DNA from: Apostichopus japonicus
Taxonomy: Eukaryota > Echinodermata > Holothuroidea > Aspidochirotida > Stichopodidae
Assembly: GCF_037975245.1 (NCBI RefSeq)
Contig: NC_092567.1
Span: 11,442,376 to 11,506,375, forward strand
Reading direction: 5' to 3'
DNA: 64,000 nt
The notes beneath the pieces were generated by a model that saw only the letters and a list, made by a program, of their open reading frames with translations, was not told the origin of the DNA and ran no database searches. The position numbers and the translations under genes were made by a program. Shown in pieces: positions 44,351 through 57,719 of this stretch (position 1 is its first letter; the number at the start of each line of letters is the position of its first letter).

Positions 44351-47300
44351 ACTGTTCAATTAACATTTTGGTTTAGAGGATTATTTTAGGCGTAATTTAT
44401 GTTTTTGTCCAAAAAAAGGAGTGTTATTAATGTTTCTTCAGCTTTTCTGGTTTAGTAAGATAAATGTCTGCAATACTCCTTTAATGCTAAATTGATGATG
44501 ACGTCAGCCCCTTAGTACAGGCCTAAATATTCATGTCAATAACGTGATTTATACTTTTGAATAAATCAGCAAATCAAGTTTTGTAATTTCGCTCTTACAC
44601 CAGAGCATATTTAGATAATTTTCATCATCATTTGCTGGTGTAGAATTTGTACTTCAATGTTAACATGTTATTTGAGGACATAAAAGTCTTCTCATCCCAT
44701 TGTGTATTGTGTTGTATTTGATGAACTGACATAACTGTCTCCGTATTATATTATAAAGACCAGTTACCTGCACTGATAAACTCAGACGTTTAAGGTAGCA
44801 TGTCTCAACATTAAACAAATTGTTATAGTAAAAGCAACCTAGACTGAAAGCCAGTGGTCTACAACATGACAACATTCATGTTGTGCTTAAAGTCATCTTT
44901 TAATATGTTACATGTCCAACTACTAAGTTTTCTGCGCTAAAATGTAAACATGTATTTTGTTAGGTTTAGTTAGTCACATTGCTGTCGTTCGGGAGACTAG
45001 AGGGGTGGGTGATGGGGGAAAATGTTATCCTGTGATCATTTCTTAATTTGATGTATATATAAGGTTTGTAATGAATTCACTGTACACTATATGTCTCTCA
45101 TGAAGAGACAGCGATCTCATCTTCGCCACCAACTGAAATAGTCTGGTGACGTCACTGATTACCAAGTTGAAGAAACAACCAACACATTTACTATGTGTGT
45201 CTCTTGAATTAAACTCGATGACATTTAAAACAAAACGATAACAGAGAAGTACATGTTAGAAGGAATGATTAGGTATGACAAACTCGTCCACTATTAGTTA
45301 AGATATATTACCCACCAATTAGGAGGATCTAACCACAGGTAGCATACATAATTTAAATGTAATGATAGGGTTTTCTTTTCTTTTTCGGAGAAGAGATGGG
45401 GTGTCTAGGGGATTCCTTTTCCATCCTATCAAGACATTAGGTTTGTAAACTGTTAATTACTCCAAATACTACTGAGAACTCCAAACAAGGTTCAATATCT
45501 TACATGATCATATAGGCTACTTAGTATTTAATTGTAAAATGTACAAGTAATTTCTAACTTTTTAATAATAACATTACTGTCCACGTATACTTTCTCTTCT
45601 AACACTAAACTCGTTTGCTCTTCAAGCCAAACTCAAATTACTAAGAGCCAATGAAGCTTCTAATGACGTCATCCATCAACCACTACGTCATCAGTATAGG
45701 AGACTATATTTTTTTGGATGTCAACTATTGAGAGGGGAAGAAAGAGAGCACAATCCCTATATTACTATTTGTGTATGTGGTGGGGCGGGAATGGGGAGGG
45801 GTGTGTTGGAAGGGGTTGGGGTGTTGGAGGGGTTAGATGACGTACCCACCGCATTGGTGACCAAGTCGATGTTATAGTAGTTATTTGCAACACCAATAAG
45901 AACGCTAATTTGTAGAACTGGAATTAAACGGTAATGTGCAGTATTTTTTTCTAATTTTATTTCTTGACCATTTTGTAACAAAGTCTTCGTTACATGCGTA
46001 AGTGAAGAGAAAGATTTTTTCCACCTTCTCGTGTGTCCCTGGTCATGTATTGCTGGTGACCTGCTCTCAGCCTCCATGCACTCCTCGGTGCAGGGTATAA
46101 CACCCTTCATTGGTCCAATTGTGTGTAATGATATGATTCATCCCAACCCCAGACCCCTACTACTCCTCCCCACTCCCCCCCTCCTTGCATACCCGACAAA
46201 CACATTACTACTCAGAACATTCAATTAAACGCCTAATTCTGTTAATATTTCAAACTTGTTTTGTTTTTACGCAGACATGCTTAGAATGCCTTTGTTAAAA
46301 TATGTACATACTGTATCCACATACACTCAGTAACTATAGGAGTGCATGATTAAACTTGTATGTGGTTTCGTCGTTCTTCCTGTAATACATTTTGATTTAA
46401 GCTGTGACGTATCGGTTACGTAATGTTTTAAATCTAACAAGAGTAGAGCCACATTAATTGTGTCAATTTTAAGACTAAACGACATTCATTGATTATTTAC
46501 AATACCATTGTGTTATTGAAATATATATACAAGAACTGAGAGGTGATATTAATTAGTATTTGTGATGTGTTTGTTCTAAGTGAGCATTTCTTCATTTATT
46601 TCTGTTCCTATGTATTATAGTTCTTAACACGAAGACAATAAGATGACGTCATGTTACATCAAATTATATGATTTCAAACAATAAATTTATAGTCTGAGTA
46701 TATTAAGTAAGTGAGACTTCAATAACATCATCGATCAATACTTTTCATTTTATTCTTAAATATTAATTTAAGTTTCGCTTTATAATTATCTTTATTGATT
46801 TATGATCTGTCCGTTTCAAATCATCATTTTAATAAGTTAGTTTATTATTATCAATTTTACGGTATATCTCATTTGATGTATTAACTGATGTCATCAGCGC
46901 ACGAAGAATATAACATGAACGCTTCAAAATAGTTCACCGACAAACAAACATACAAACGCTTCTATTTAGAGTCAACGCTATCTCTTCGTAAGTAACAGTC
47001 AAGTTAAGGATGCTTTGATCATGCGCAATTAGTTTAATCTCTCCAGGTATGATGATATGACGTCAATAAAATATGTTTAACATAACGAAAGAAATTATTG
47101 AGATAGACAGGTTCCCATTATTGTTAGCGCTTTTAATAGATATCATATCGGTATTTTTTTATTTGTTTACTTTAAATTTTTGCTACATTTTGAAAACTGT
47201 CTGTTAAAGTGTTCTTTACGTTTTGACTCAAAAAAGACTGTAACGTCGAAAACCTTAAAAAGGAAAGTTGAGAATAAAATGTAAATTTGATTTATTAAAG

Positions 47301-47639
47301 AGAATCATATACTAAGCATCCTGTTGAAATTTTTATCCAATTTCTACATTTGGTTTTGGATATATCGATTGCTGAAATTGTAACAGATTGTACCAAAAGT
47401 GAACTTGAAGCAAACAGGTGTAATGTCATAGTTGCACACTGACAGCAAAATGTTCCATTTTTCTTATGTTTTTACTTCCTTAGTTTGACTTTGGATTGGA
47501 AAGGATCCCAACTTTGCTTTAGGGTATGTGATGATGACAATACCCATTAATTGCAAAATACACATAGTTTAGTGCATACCAAGTTTTTATCGAAGGCAAA
47601 ACAAATATATGCAAAGGTGAGGGCGTGTGCGTCTGTTAC
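44351..47639. other. Non-coding stretch rich in TGACGTCA
   Basis: Five TGACGTCA palindromes lie at 44499, 45147, 45664, 46644 and 47058. No gene is recognised; a 117-codon minus-strand frame at 45757-46110 ends in a low-complexity TP-rich tail translated from a G-rich tract and is discounted. Confidence 0.5.
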
Positions 47640-48350
47640 ACTTGCTTGAGTCCGCGATAACTCAACAACGGAGTGATGCATATTTGTCATACTTGTTATG
47701 TAGATGTATTATAGTAAGAAGGTGTGCCCAATTTTTGTAGCGCTGACCTTATGAAAATTAATAAGGTTATGGGGTCGAATGTAAAACGTTTTACATTGCA
47801 ATAACTCCGCAACCCGAAGTCGGATTCCAGCCAAACTAGTTACAAGTTGCTGTCAATATCTGGGCACCCCAAAATCCTGGACCCATTTTTGAACTGGTGG
47901 GACCAAATTTAATTTCCAACTTAAATTTTGGGGCAACTTCTTTGGGCCCGAATTGTTGGGTCCCAATATTTTGGGACCATCTGAGCCCATATTTTCTCTC
48001 CATTGCAACACCACCGCAACCCTAAGTCGGATTGTAGCCAAACTTGGTAAACAGTCGTTGGTTAATAGCTGTTACATGAATGCCATCTGGACCCCAATAA
48101 TTCCGGACCCATTCCAACTTCTATTTTCAACTCGAATGCATTTTTTTGGGACAAGTTCTTTAGGCCCGAATTTGTGGGCGCAATATATTTAGGACCATTT
48201 GAGGGCATCGTTTTATTGGGCCCAATTTTTGGGAAGGGCCAACATTTTTTATCGCAATAACTCTACAACGTTTAAGTATATGTGATTGTATCTAATCTTG
48301 GAATACAGTTGTTGGTTAGTAGCTGGTACATATAGGCATAAATATTATAA
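47640..48350. repeat. Degenerate tandem repeat, four units of 160-240 bp
   Basis: The phrase CAATAACTC.(A/G)CAAC..(T/A)AGTCGGATT or its variants begins units near 47655, 47800, 48005 and 48252. Each is followed by a line like catacttg/caaactag, a variable stretch, and phrases built on ccaaaatcctggaccca or gggcccgaatt. The units are diverged but in order. Confidence 0.6.
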
Positions 48351-48685
48351 TAATGAGTGACGGCATACAACACTTTAATATTCCACTTACCGAAGAACCA
48401 TAGTGACCTTCGTGCTCTTGTTAATATTTTACAGCCTTCACTTACCCTACGTTGTTATTTTAGTCATATGTAAAGCCTTCGCTTTTAAGACAATACGATC
48501 ACGTGAGCTTACATAATTCAACAAGATTGAATGCTGGTAATGTTCTGTACATTAAGTAAGCATTATATGCAATGGAATGCTCTCTGTGTTTTACATTTCA
48601 TTGTATTATTTCCTTAAAGTGTTTGAGTTTACTGCATTTTTAAAAGTTTCTACTTGTTTGTGAGACTAAAGGAGAATCAAACCAA

Positions 48686-49143
48686 CGATTATTGTAATAT
48701 TATGTGATTGGTAAACTATCGATCATTTTAATAGTATGTAATAGGTAAGCTATTGATCATTGTAATATTATATGATAGGTATCTTTCGATCTTTTAATAT
48801 TATGTGATAGGTAAGCTATCGATATTATGTGATAGGTAAGCTATCGATTATTTTAATATTATGTGATAGGTAAGCTATGGATCATATTTAATATTACGTG
48901 ATAGGTAAGCTATCGATTATTTTAATATTATGTGATTGTTAAGCTATCGATATTATGTGATAGGTAAGCTATCGATCATTTTAATATTATGTGATAGGTA
49001 AGCTATCGATCATTTTAGTATTATGTGATAGGTAAGCAATCGATCATTTTAATATTATGTGATAGGCAAGCTATCGATCATTTTAATATTATATGATAGT
49101 TAGCTTTCGATCATTTAATATTATGTGATAGATAAGCTATCGT
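48686..49143. repeat. 34-bp minisatellite, about 13 copies
   Basis: The unit is about cattttaatattatgtgata followed by ggtaagctatcgat. Some copies lack the cattttaat part and are about 22-25 bp. Copies near both edges are more diverged, as usual for tandem arrays. Each unit holds ATCGAT and the near-palindrome TAAGCTATCGATTA. Confidence 0.9.
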
Positions 49144-52100
49144 TGAGCAAGTCACTTTAAGTCCTTTACGCGTTTGAGAAAAAGTAATTTTAATTTTTGA
49201 GATACCTTTTCTTGCATATTTGTTAAGATACAAGACTCGCAGATTTGAATAAGTTTTGACCGATCGGCTCTGTATAGTATATACGTTTAGTTTTATTCTT
49301 TCATTATCACAACAAATGTACTGAATTTTGGGCAAATTGGTTAGATATATGTAGTATTTTAATGGCTGTAGGTTATATGGGAGAGAGAGGGGGCGGGTTG
49401 ATGCCCCTTTATTTGTGAGTAATATTAATATTTGTTAATTGGCTTCAAATTGGCTTTAATTGTTATTTTAATGCGCTTTATTAATAGTTCTACTGGTTTC
49501 ATTTAATTTCAGATCTTCTTTATTTCTTTATATTCCGATATTTTCCTTCGATTTATAACAATTCTTAGACTACATATATACTTGCTCTAATTATTGTTAT
49601 ATTTAGTCATTAATTATTAGATTGCATTCTATTTCAACCATTAATTAATTTTAATTTCTTTTAAGATTTAGTTTGCTTTATTTGGTTCCTCCTATTTCTA
49701 TTTTATAAAATTAATCTTGTATATTACTCACGCGTAATACAGTGAATATGAGAAGAATATTGTTAAATATTATCATGATAACAATGACTGGCTGTCTACC
49801 GTTATACCATTGATTGTGTTACTCAAAATCAAACTAAAACATTGTCTCAGACATTAATTAATAACAATGACATGTTTTGTTTCTTAATCCAGTTCTTTGT
49901 TACATTATGATGATCTCTAATGATGTTTCCTCGAAGACAATAGGAACACGTAACTGTGACGTATTAACGTATGCTTTTAACATGATTGCTACGAAGATAT
50001 TGTTCTGTATATTAAACATTAACCTTAAATGTGATGATCGGCTCTCCATACATATCTTTCATTCTTCTTGTATCATTATTTTGCTTCTTCTTATTACTGG
50101 TGCTGCTTGATGATTAATAAATATTCATGATCTCTACATTGTAATTCAGTTTTTGTCGTATTTGCTTCAACCCAATTGGATATTATGAAGCCATACAGTT
50201 TACCGATATAACCCAAGCCCTGTCACGCAAAATTGAATATATTTAGATAACTACAAACACAGATTAACATATAAGTATGGAAGAAATCACTGCGTTGCGG
50301 TATCTGTTTGATATTACATATTTCAAAGGATACATTTATCCATTCATTTTGTAATTGTTCTTGGTATCTTCCGTATTTCTGCATGTAAGTACAAATATAC
50401 AATGTTTGCAACAAACAAACTTGTTCCCTTTGAGGCGATCCTGGTCTCTCATTGTGATACAATTACAACCGATTCATCCCATTTATCTGTTACTATATCA
50501 TAAGTTCGTATCGTAGAATCTAATGATGAAATTATTGATATGTATAGATATTGTAATGTCAATGGAAGCAATAAAAGAAAATTATACAGAGAAATATTTT
50601 CAACAGTATTATCGCTATGCAACATCATGCAGCGGTAATAGCTCCATGGTAACATGTAGTCTATGTACTAACTTGTAATTTTAACCTCTTACTCTTTTTC
50701 CCGTCCCGCGCCAAGGTCACACAGAATGTTATGGCTATACAGTAACTCTCCGGCAAAACAGGTTAATCTGGTATACTTGCGGTTTAGATTAAGAAATTCT
50801 CCTTAGGAAAGTGTTGATATCGCCATGTGTGCCTTTAATTTAAACTTTCTCTTCAAGTTCACCCCAACATTTTCTAGAAACAAGTGCTTTTGCAAAAGAT
50901 TTTCCAACTTATTTCATTTCAATCAAATATTCAAGAGGGTATAATCAAATGATCGTATGTGCTCAATTGCTCAATGTGGCATATGGTGACCATTATCTGA
51001 TTTTTTGGGGTTATTACGATATCATCTCCAGGCAGGATTTTAACGGTTATACGTATCCCTTGTATAGCTGACAGATCGTGATGCGTATCTGTGTCCATTT
51101 GCCTTAGTCGTGTTGATTGTATCAAGAGAGAAGTGTATTCCTTTCCTTTGGTAACAAATCTTATTTGGTTTAAGTTCCGACAAGATGTAGAACGGGGATC
51201 CTGACCATATATTGAAATGTATTTCATACTTACCTGTAAAATTGTGCTATGACATTCGCCTGGACTACGATCTCTGTATTGTTTCTTCGGTGACCATTTG
51301 AGTCATGTTGCTTCTATGGTCCTTAGGTAATAAAACCTTATAGAAAATATTTGTTTTTTATCAAAGATGTGTTCCTTGCTGGTATCCTCATATCAAAGAT
51401 AACCTAATGTGTAACGACCGATGTTTATCTTTTTAATGTTTTATCTTCGTCGAGCACTTACTCTCTTTTTTTAATGAAACGAAATATTTCCTGATTCGAC
51501 TTACCAATGTCTCGATGTTTATGACGTCATATATTTATTGGTATATCATTGTTTCTCTGCTTTTCGCTACAGCACTGTGTTACTAAACAGGAGATAACAG
51601 ATACAGAGTATAATACCAAAGTAGGTTGATGGATATTGTAGTATACCTATTTAGAGTTTTGATTACATTGGGACCTCATATGTAAATAGATGGCTGTCAT
51701 AAATGTCTATCATATATTAACAAAAAAGTTTGGAGACAATTATTACAGTGCGCGTACAGTCACATGATCAGAAGGATCGGTGTAGTTGGAACTTCTATAT
51801 CATCATTCGGCATTTGCAAATACTGTTAAATATTTAGGACGAGGTACCAATATATTTTCTATAAAAAGATGCGTAAGAAACCCAACGGTGTTCGACTTTA
51901 AAACTTCTTCGTTTCATATACTTCTTTCATGATAGGAAAGGTTTGCTAAGTCTACGCATGCGTAACACGGACGATTGTAATTGTATTTTATGTAGCAATA
52001 TGTGATAAATTGGTCAAAGTCTGCTGATATCAGACATAAACGTAAGAGAAACGATAAAAGTAATTGATAGAAAATGGTCATCAATTTACCAAAGTAGTAA

Positions 52101-52414
52101 CGTGGGAATTAATAACAGAAAATAAAGAACAAAAAAGAGGATAAGATCACTCGGTGATCTTCGAAACATTTGATCTTTTGGAACTTTCTCGTGAACCATC
52201 ACTGTATAACTTGAATTTATGGACACTCATTTCAAGCGATCAAGTGTAAAGCTGTGCATTTTTGTTTATATGCATTGTTAAAGGATCCAAGCTGCCACTC
52301 CAGCTCTTGAGTTCCGATAATCCTGTGAGAATTTTGTTTTTCATTGTAAGTTATCTTTAAGCCTCTTTACTTTACCTTTATTTTTTCCCTTCCCTTTTTC
52401 TTTTTTGTAAATTT
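49144..52414. other. Non-coding stretch, nothing recognised
   Basis: Very AT-rich. A 98-codon minus-strand frame at 50931-51227 starts within a consensus donor (acag|gtaagtatg) and is more likely intronic or chance. TGACGTCA lies at 51522. Confidence 0.5.
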
Positions 52415-52761
52415 CCATTTATGCCCGGTGAATAACTTAACTATCCCGCCTTAAGTGAACCTGATAGTAATTACCATACTAATGAGGTTAACCCTACTCA
52501 TGAGAATATTGATCCCGATGCCAACTTTGATGATTCTTTAACTGCCTAAAACACGTGTAGCTATTATGACGTCAATGAAATTAACTCAAAGTCCAGCAAC
52601 AATTTCTTTTCGCTACTCCACATTAATTCAAGAAGCTTAGGGGGAAAAAAATGACAATTTGTTTACCTTAGTTAAATCACTCCATAACAATTTCACTTGT
52701 ATCGGTGTGTCTGAAACGTGGATAAAGGAAGATACCCCCGTTCATCTCCTTCGACTCCCTG

Positions 52762-53280
52762 GTGATTCATTTGTTATCAAGGTCACGTTCAAATTTGAGA
52801 GGTGGGGGTTTGGGCTTTTATGTTAATGATTCATGCGTTTATAAAGTCAGGAATGACTTAACTGTTTTTAAAGAGGGTTGTTGCGAGTCACTTTTTATGG
52901 AAGTTGAAAACCCGTGTGATACTAGTAGAACCTTGATAGGAATTATATATCGTCCTCCCCATGACAATAATTTTATTGATATTATGGATAATTTTGAAAA
53001 TATTACTATTGATATATGCAATGAGGGTAAACCATGCTACATTCTTGGGGACTTTAATTTAAACTTACTTGAGTCACGTAATTATAATGTTGCGCAGTTT
53101 GTTAATACTGCTGCAGCTTCATTCTTCAGATCTTTAATTAACTGTCCGACAAGATCTTCAAAAAATTCAAACTCTTCATTGCTTGACAATATATTTACCA
53201 ATGTTACTGATAAGATTTCTGTTAGTGGTGTTTTATTGCATGATATTTCCGATCATTTTCCTGTGTTTTGCTTAACGTAA
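52762..53280 (+). pseudogene. LINE apurinic-type endonuclease domain fragment
   Basis: The longest intact piece of the LINE: 172 codons of APE-like endonuclease with the conserved GIIYRPP, LGDFN and SDHFPV motifs. LGDFN supplies catalytic Asp and Asn residues, and SDH the terminal Asp-His pair. The N-terminal strand with VSETW lies just upstream in another frame, and the following codons lead toward RT after a stop, so this is a broken ORF2 and not a host gene. Confidence 0.85.
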
Positions 53281-53328
53281 CACAAAATTACTCAACAAAA
53301 TGATAGAACCAACACATTTAAGCGTAAT

Positions 53329-55160
53329 ATGTCCCCGATTAATTTCGATAAGTTTGTACACAATCTTTCTATGGAACCTTGGGGTGGTTTTTTTGATAGT
53401 AACGATCCTGATACTGCATATCGTACTTTTATTTCTATTTATTCTAAGCATCATAACAATAGTTTTCCTTTAGTAAAAGTTAATAAACGCACTCCAAGGA
53501 AAGACTGGTGTACTTCTGGCATTGTAAATTCATGTCATACTAAATACAAACTTTATAAAAAAAGTATATCAAAAAGCCTAGTCAAGAAAATCGTGAGAAT
53601 TACATTAGATTTAGGAATAAGTTAACCAGTGTTATTATTTCGATACATTTAGATCATCTAATCACAAAAGAACATGGGACTGCATTAATTCTCTCATCAA
53701 GAGCAAAACCTCCACTTCTTTTGTCACTTCGTTGAAATTGGATGAAAATTGTGTTTCTAATCCCTGTGATATTTCTAATGCATTTAACGATTACTTTACT
53801 AATATTGGTCCAAATTTAGCCCGTGATATTCCGGTTGGTATAGAGAACCCCCTAGACTATATGTGCCAAGCTAATCCCATGTATTCTTTCTTTTTAATGC
53901 CTATAGACAAAGTGGAGGTTTTAGATTGTATTTCAAATTTTAAAAAAATCAAGCTGCGGTTATGACGACATTAGTCCTAAAATTGTTACATTATCTGGTC
54001 CTGCTATTTGTAAACCTCTCGTGCATATCATTAATTGTTCTTTTTTCCAAGATATTGTTCCGTCTTACTTGAAAATAGCTCGTGTAGTTCCGGTATTCAA
54101 AAGTGGCACGCGAGAGAGCGTCAGTAATTATAGGCTTATATCTGTCTTACCTTCGCTTTCAAAGATCTTCGAAAAGCTTTTATTTAATCGTTTAAATTAT
54201 TTTTAAATAAAACATGATCTATTGTATGATCATCAGTTTGGCTTTATGCCTCCACGAAACACGTCTCAGGCTATTTAAGTCTTTTAGATTATATTATTGA
54301 ATCTTTTGAAAGTAAATGTCTAGTTGGGGGGATTTTTTTAGATCTCTCCAGGCTTTTGATACGCTTGACCCTTCAATTCTGTTAAAAAAGCTTGATAAAT
54401 ATGGCATAAGGGGGGGGGGGGTGCATTATCTTGGTTTAATAGCTACATTCATAATAGATTCCAAAATGTTACTTTATCTGGCGCTAATTCTTCGAAGCAG
54501 GCAATTCATTGTGGTGTTCCCTAGGGCTCTGTTCTTGGACCCTTATTGTTCCTCATTTATATAAACGACCTTCCTAATGTCACTCCAAAAAATTTCACTT
54601 TATTTTGTATGCAGATGATACGATTTCACTGTATAAAGGTCGTGATATAAATACTCTTGTTAACGATATCAATACTGAAATTCCCCAAATTACTGCCTGG
54701 TTCAGATCCAATAAACTTCACTTAAAAGCTAAAAAAAAACTACCACCAGTATTTCTCGTCCCAACCAACGACAAATAGTTTCTTCCAACCTTGCGATTAT
54801 AATCGATAGAACGCCAGTACCTTTCTCCTATTCCACAAATTTTCTTAGCATTACACTAGATGAAAATCTCAGTTGGATCCCACATATTCAGACCTTAAAA
54901 AGAAAAGTGTCCAAAGCCCTTGGCATTATCAATCGTTTAAAAATAAATTGTCCCCTTTAAAACTCTGTTAACGTTATACAATATTCTAATCTTGCTTTTT
55001 TTATCGTATTATTGTATTGTGTGGGGTTATACTTACCCTAGTCATATTAATAAGCTTTATAATCTACAAAAGAAAGTGTTGCGTGCAATTTATGATGTTC
55101 CTTACAATAGTCACTCGTACAGCCTCTTCTGTGACAGTAAACTCTTAACCATATTTGAAT
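53329..55160 (+). pseudogene. LINE reverse transcriptase region, frameshifted
   Basis: Fragments at 53329-53625, 53732-53965 (FNDYFTNIGPNLARD), 54021-54206 (RT fingers), 54300-54560 (palm A region with G12 run) and 54590-54640 (YADDT) alternate frames. At least four frameshifts and several stops separate them. Order and spacing match an RT of about 500 residues. Confidence 0.8.
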
Positions 55161-55753
55161 TAGTCAAGTAGGCTACTACACCTTAATCTTTGTATTTAAC
55201 TTTTTCACGACAATCTACCAAGTAGCTTTTCCTATATATATATATTTTTTTTTTGTATCAAATAATTGTTTTCATACTTACAATACCCGCAATGCAAATT
55301 TACTTTCCGTTCCCCATTATTCTCTTTCAAGTAGTCAACATTTTGTCAAATACTCTGCTATTTCTTATTGGAATTCCGTACCAACTGCATTACATTCAAT
55401 TAATAATCTATCCTCATTCAAACGTATTTAAGAGCGTTACCTTCTTTCGAATAGAATTTTATGGTTTAGTCTTAAATTCGGGCCACGTCTTTGTTAAAGT
55501 TTTGTTTTTCTTCTCCCTCCCCCCGCTTTTTCTTTTTATTATTATTATTCATTTTTCTTGTACCATTTTTTGGGTCATACTTTGTACCTTTGTTTTACTT
55601 TGTAAGTTTGTATTTTGAGGATACCTCACAAGCAAGTTCTTATGAACATTCTGGGATCCCCACAACCATAGATTTTGTATGTATATACTTGAATTATGTA
55701 AAATGTTGATAACGTTGATGGTTGAAATATAGTTGAACAAACAAACAAACAAC

Positions 55754-57339
55754 TAATCTACAACAAAAAAACGAACAAACAACTATACTTTGCAAAGAAA
55801 CAATAAATCATTCATTCAATCATTTCCGGAAGACAAATTATGTTGATGGGAACTAGTTTACAACTAGCTATGTTCGTTTATTAGTCTCGTAGATACATTG
55901 ATGGCTTGAAAATTTGAATCAATATATCATGAAGATCTGTGCAATGAATACACAATTGAAACTGACATTGACACACTGTGTGAATATACGTTGTTCATAA
56001 ACTAATAATATGATATCGTCCATAATATCGGAATTGATCATCGTAGCTATTTGTGTTATTGCTTTGTCACATATTTTTAAGGGCGCTTTTGAATGGTGGT
56101 CAATAACATATATTAAGCATTATAACATCCCGTTTGGCTGAGCTCCTATCCGAGTGTGTGTGTGTGTGTGAAGGTGTAAGTTGAATTAAGCTCTGACTTG
56201 GAACAGAGGACGGGACGTGAGGATACTGATGCTGTGTTGGTTCAGCGCGATATACATGATATGCGAAGATTGCAAGTGTTTTGTGAGATGTCAAATACCA
56301 AGTGTTATAATAATACACTATACTGAAATTGCTACTGCTGGGGAAGCATTAGAACTCTGACTACGAGGGTCAACCACACCTTCACCCCCATGGGCTTTTC
56401 ATCTTCTACAAAATATTTATTAGCACAACATTTGTATGCAATTACTTATAATGACCATATTTATAGTGCACATATGCCTCGGAATGCACCATTTGACTTT
56501 TAATTTCGAAAACGACCCACCAGATGGAACTCGGCTGTAATAAACCCATGACACATCTCCTACTTTCATGAAACCCTTCAATTTCCCTCCGGTTCATCTC
56601 TAATAGATTCAGGTGCTACCTAAGTCAGTCCGAGAAAGTTGAATTTATAACGTCACAATCTTGAATTTAGAGATACTTATATAGACACAACATATAGTGT
56701 AAATATGGTTCGAAATGCATCACCCGACGTAATGTTTACTTGTTCCGGAGGAGGGGTCCTGGCCTAAGCCCCCAACATGAGAGTCGGTATCAATTAGGCC
56801 TACACCTGAACGGTCGCGCCTTTTTAAAACAAAATCCATAATTCGTCACTGGTTCTGCTATAAAGTTTCATTTCCAATCTATATCAGTTGGAATTTTGGC
56901 TTGATTTATCATTTCTTTAAACACTGTCATGTGTTTAAGGATGCTTATATAAACCTAGCGTAATGCATAAATATACATTAGATACACCATTTCACTTCTA
57001 AATATAATTTGTGATTTCGGACAAAGGGCCACGGGCGTTGGCTTCATTACCATGGCAGCACCCACCCCCTTTTTCAATTTATACAATCATTTTTTTCGCC
57101 GCTATTCCCATGGTTAAGGCCCCGGCCCCTACCTAATTTCGAAGCATACAGCTTTTACAACCTTCAGTTGATGCTATCAAATTATTCAATCCATTCATAA
57201 GATTTAAAGGGTAAGAAAACTCGCCCAAACCGCCCTCTAAAAAAGGTAACTTCCCATTGCCTGCAAGTGAAGATTTGTTTTGGTCGCTACAGAAGTATGC
57301 AGACAGTAATGAAACGTGACACCTTGTTGTCATAAGCTG
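55754..57339. other. Non-coding stretch, nothing recognised
   Basis: A (TG)n run at about 56155-56170 is present. Several phrases such as aaatgcatcaccc or catcatttcac recur loosely (56480, 56710, 56980) near 250-bp steps, which may be a very degraded tandem repeat. Confidence 0.4.
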
Positions 57340-57695
57340 GACCTGATATGTCCATCAAAGTTATGTACTCTGTGTCGTGTGTATTGACAGTAACCGTGTG
57401 TATTGACTGTACACTAGTGCCTAATTAACTAGCAAGCTATGTGTGTAATTACGCTGTAAGCTTGTACTACCCAAGTATGAATTCGCTCGGTGTATAAATA
57501 GAACGTCAGGATAGGTACGGTAGAAATTATCTGACGTGCAATTGCAGAAACATTCTACAATTTTGTTCAATAAAACTGTGATTTGCGATATAACACGCCC
57601 AGGTGGCTGCTAATTGCAATATAGTATTTTAGTTCTGTTATGCGTTCTGCAACTAGCACTGCTGTATACACTGTTGTATTAACGGAGATCGATAG
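57340..57695 (+). repeat. Possible solo LTR or LTR fragment
   Basis: A TATA box (TATAAATA, 57493-57500) is followed 70 bp later by AATAAA (57569-57574) and then, at 57696, by TGGTATCTAACAGTG. That last phrase resembles the initiator-tRNA primer site of Copia elements (TGGTATCAGAGC). The order fits an LTR end with start of an internal region, but neither LTR termini nor a partner are clear. Confidence 0.25.
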
Positions 57696-57719
57696 TGGTA
57701 TCTAACAGTGCTGTTACAC

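Larger units (their letters stand above)
52415..55753 (+). mobile_element. Decayed CR1/L2/Jockey-type LINE (non-LTR retrotransposon)
   Basis: Domains appear in order on the plus strand but in shifting frames. The endonuclease starts near 52590 (FFSLLHINSRSLG), with VSETW, GGGLGFYVND, GIIYRPP, LGDFNLN (53045) and SDHFPV (53255). The reverse transcriptase shows VPVFKSGTRESVSNYR (54085), a DLSRLFDTLDP phrase, GPLLFLIYINDLP across a frameshift (54540), and YADDT (54608-54622). A C-terminal part has YNTRNAN and WNSVP phrases (55280-55400). The 3' end near 55753 is a run of acaaac units. Multiple frameshifts, stops and a G12 run inside the RT (54410-54421) show that it is inactive. The 5' end is uncertain. 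Confidence 0.85.

Noticed and set aside
45757-46110. 117-codon minus-strand ORF
   Set aside because: Its C-terminal part is low-complexity (PSNTPTPSNTP) from a G-rich tract and no domain or splice support is visible.
46621-46645. Further terminal exon after acceptor gttcctatgtattatag
   Set aside because: Only six codons before a stop and no donor or polyA signal nearby; too little to support.
48686-49143. Regular repeats with spacers, considered as a CRISPR array
   Set aside because: There are no unique spacers between repeats, the host is eukaryotic, and unit variation is that of a minisatellite.
50931-51227. 98-codon minus-strand ORF
   Set aside because: Its start lies inside a consensus splice donor; length is within the chance range for this window.
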